64,000 nucleotides of DNA from Posidonia oceanica (Eukaryota > Streptophyta > Magnoliopsida > Alismatales > Posidoniaceae), in NCBI GenBank assembly GCA_037176725.1, contig JAZBRS010000076.1, forward strand, positions 117,261,001-117,325,000, in the 5' to 3' direction. Below the pieces are notes generated by a model that worked only from the letters and a program-made list of their open reading frames with translations, was not told the DNA's origin and searched no databases. This document shows positions 63,956 to 64,000 of the stretch, piece by piece (the stretch's first letter is position 1; each line of letters starts with the position of its first letter). Both the position numbers and the translations under genes were made by a program.

Positions 63956-64000
63956 ATGAAGATATTCCATCCAACTACTGGAGAAGAAGTGGATCCCGAC
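63956..64000 (+). CDS. Possible start of the element F gag frame, cut by the window
   Basis: ATG at 63956 follows AGGAACCTATC and opens 15 codons reading MKIFHPTTGEEVDPD to the window end. Its place, about 1.9 kb after the primer-binding site at the end of the leader, suits a gag start. Too short for a domain call; a chance frame is possible. Confidence 0.3.
   Translation, partial: MKIFHPTTGEEVDPD

Overview
This window is nuclear DNA of a flowering plant, probably a large-genome eudicot (a legume is possible, but no single-copy host gene is present to settle it). It is almost entirely nested LTR retrotransposons. The evidence is Ty3/gypsy polyproteins of the Tat/Ogre lineage, LTRs starting TGTTGACACCCC or TGTAGACACCCC, PPTs of the type AGGGAGGGGCATC, TGGCGA/TGGTGA-type primer-binding sites, chromovirus-like LTRs (TGTAAT...GTGACA) and plant mobile domain (PMD) genes. 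I found no rRNA, tRNA, CRISPR or convincing host gene.

Layout. Element A (+, Ogre-type, non-autonomous): cut 5' LTR 1-2408, PBS 2415-2432, leader, gag 25934-27166, long non-coding 3' part, PPT 30953-30965, 3' LTR 30966-33821. Element B (-, complete Tat-type, 21.8 kb) sits inside A at 3068-24867, with LTRs 3068-4600 and 23403-24867 and a perfect 5-bp target duplication AGGGT. Element C (+, non-autonomous) was split by A: partial gag 33822-34574, a ~1.1-kb solo LTR S1 (36112-37216), a hairpin array, PPT 38611-38623 and a 3' LTR 38624-48626. That LTR is interrupted by a 6.2-kb solo LTR D (-, 41112-47288, target duplication CCTGC). C lies in or beside an older chromovirus-like LTR (48627-49408 plus 51587-51806), which also received solo LTR T1 (49409-51581) and which cuts a minus-strand spliced gene fragment (51802-52389). 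A second solo LTR T2 is at 52524-54679. Element F (+) begins with an LTR at 56398, is split by solo LTR E (-, 57752-62046, itself carrying S2 at 57958-59202), and runs off the right end with a PBS candidate at 62062, a leader and a candidate gag start at 63956.

How the genes work together. B is the only element here with a full retrotransposon gene set. On the minus strand it encodes gag, a CHHC zinc knuckle, two successive aspartic proteases, RT, RNase H, a second archaeal-type RNase H and integrase. On the opposite strand, between integrase and 3' LTR, it carries two PMD genes; one can be read as eight exons with GT-AG introns and no frameshift. B is dead: its stops are mostly single C-to-T changes, and two integrase catalytic residues are lost. 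A and C have only gag and would have depended on proteins supplied in trans.

The most striking unexplained signal is a set of gapped-palindrome 'words', usually paired into dyads of nearly fixed length (56 bp in F, 57-59 bp in A, about 50 bp in B and E). They sit in LTRs, leaders and spacers and differ in sequence between families. In solo LTRs T1 and T2, closely related flanks surround a slot whose palindromic words have been completely replaced.
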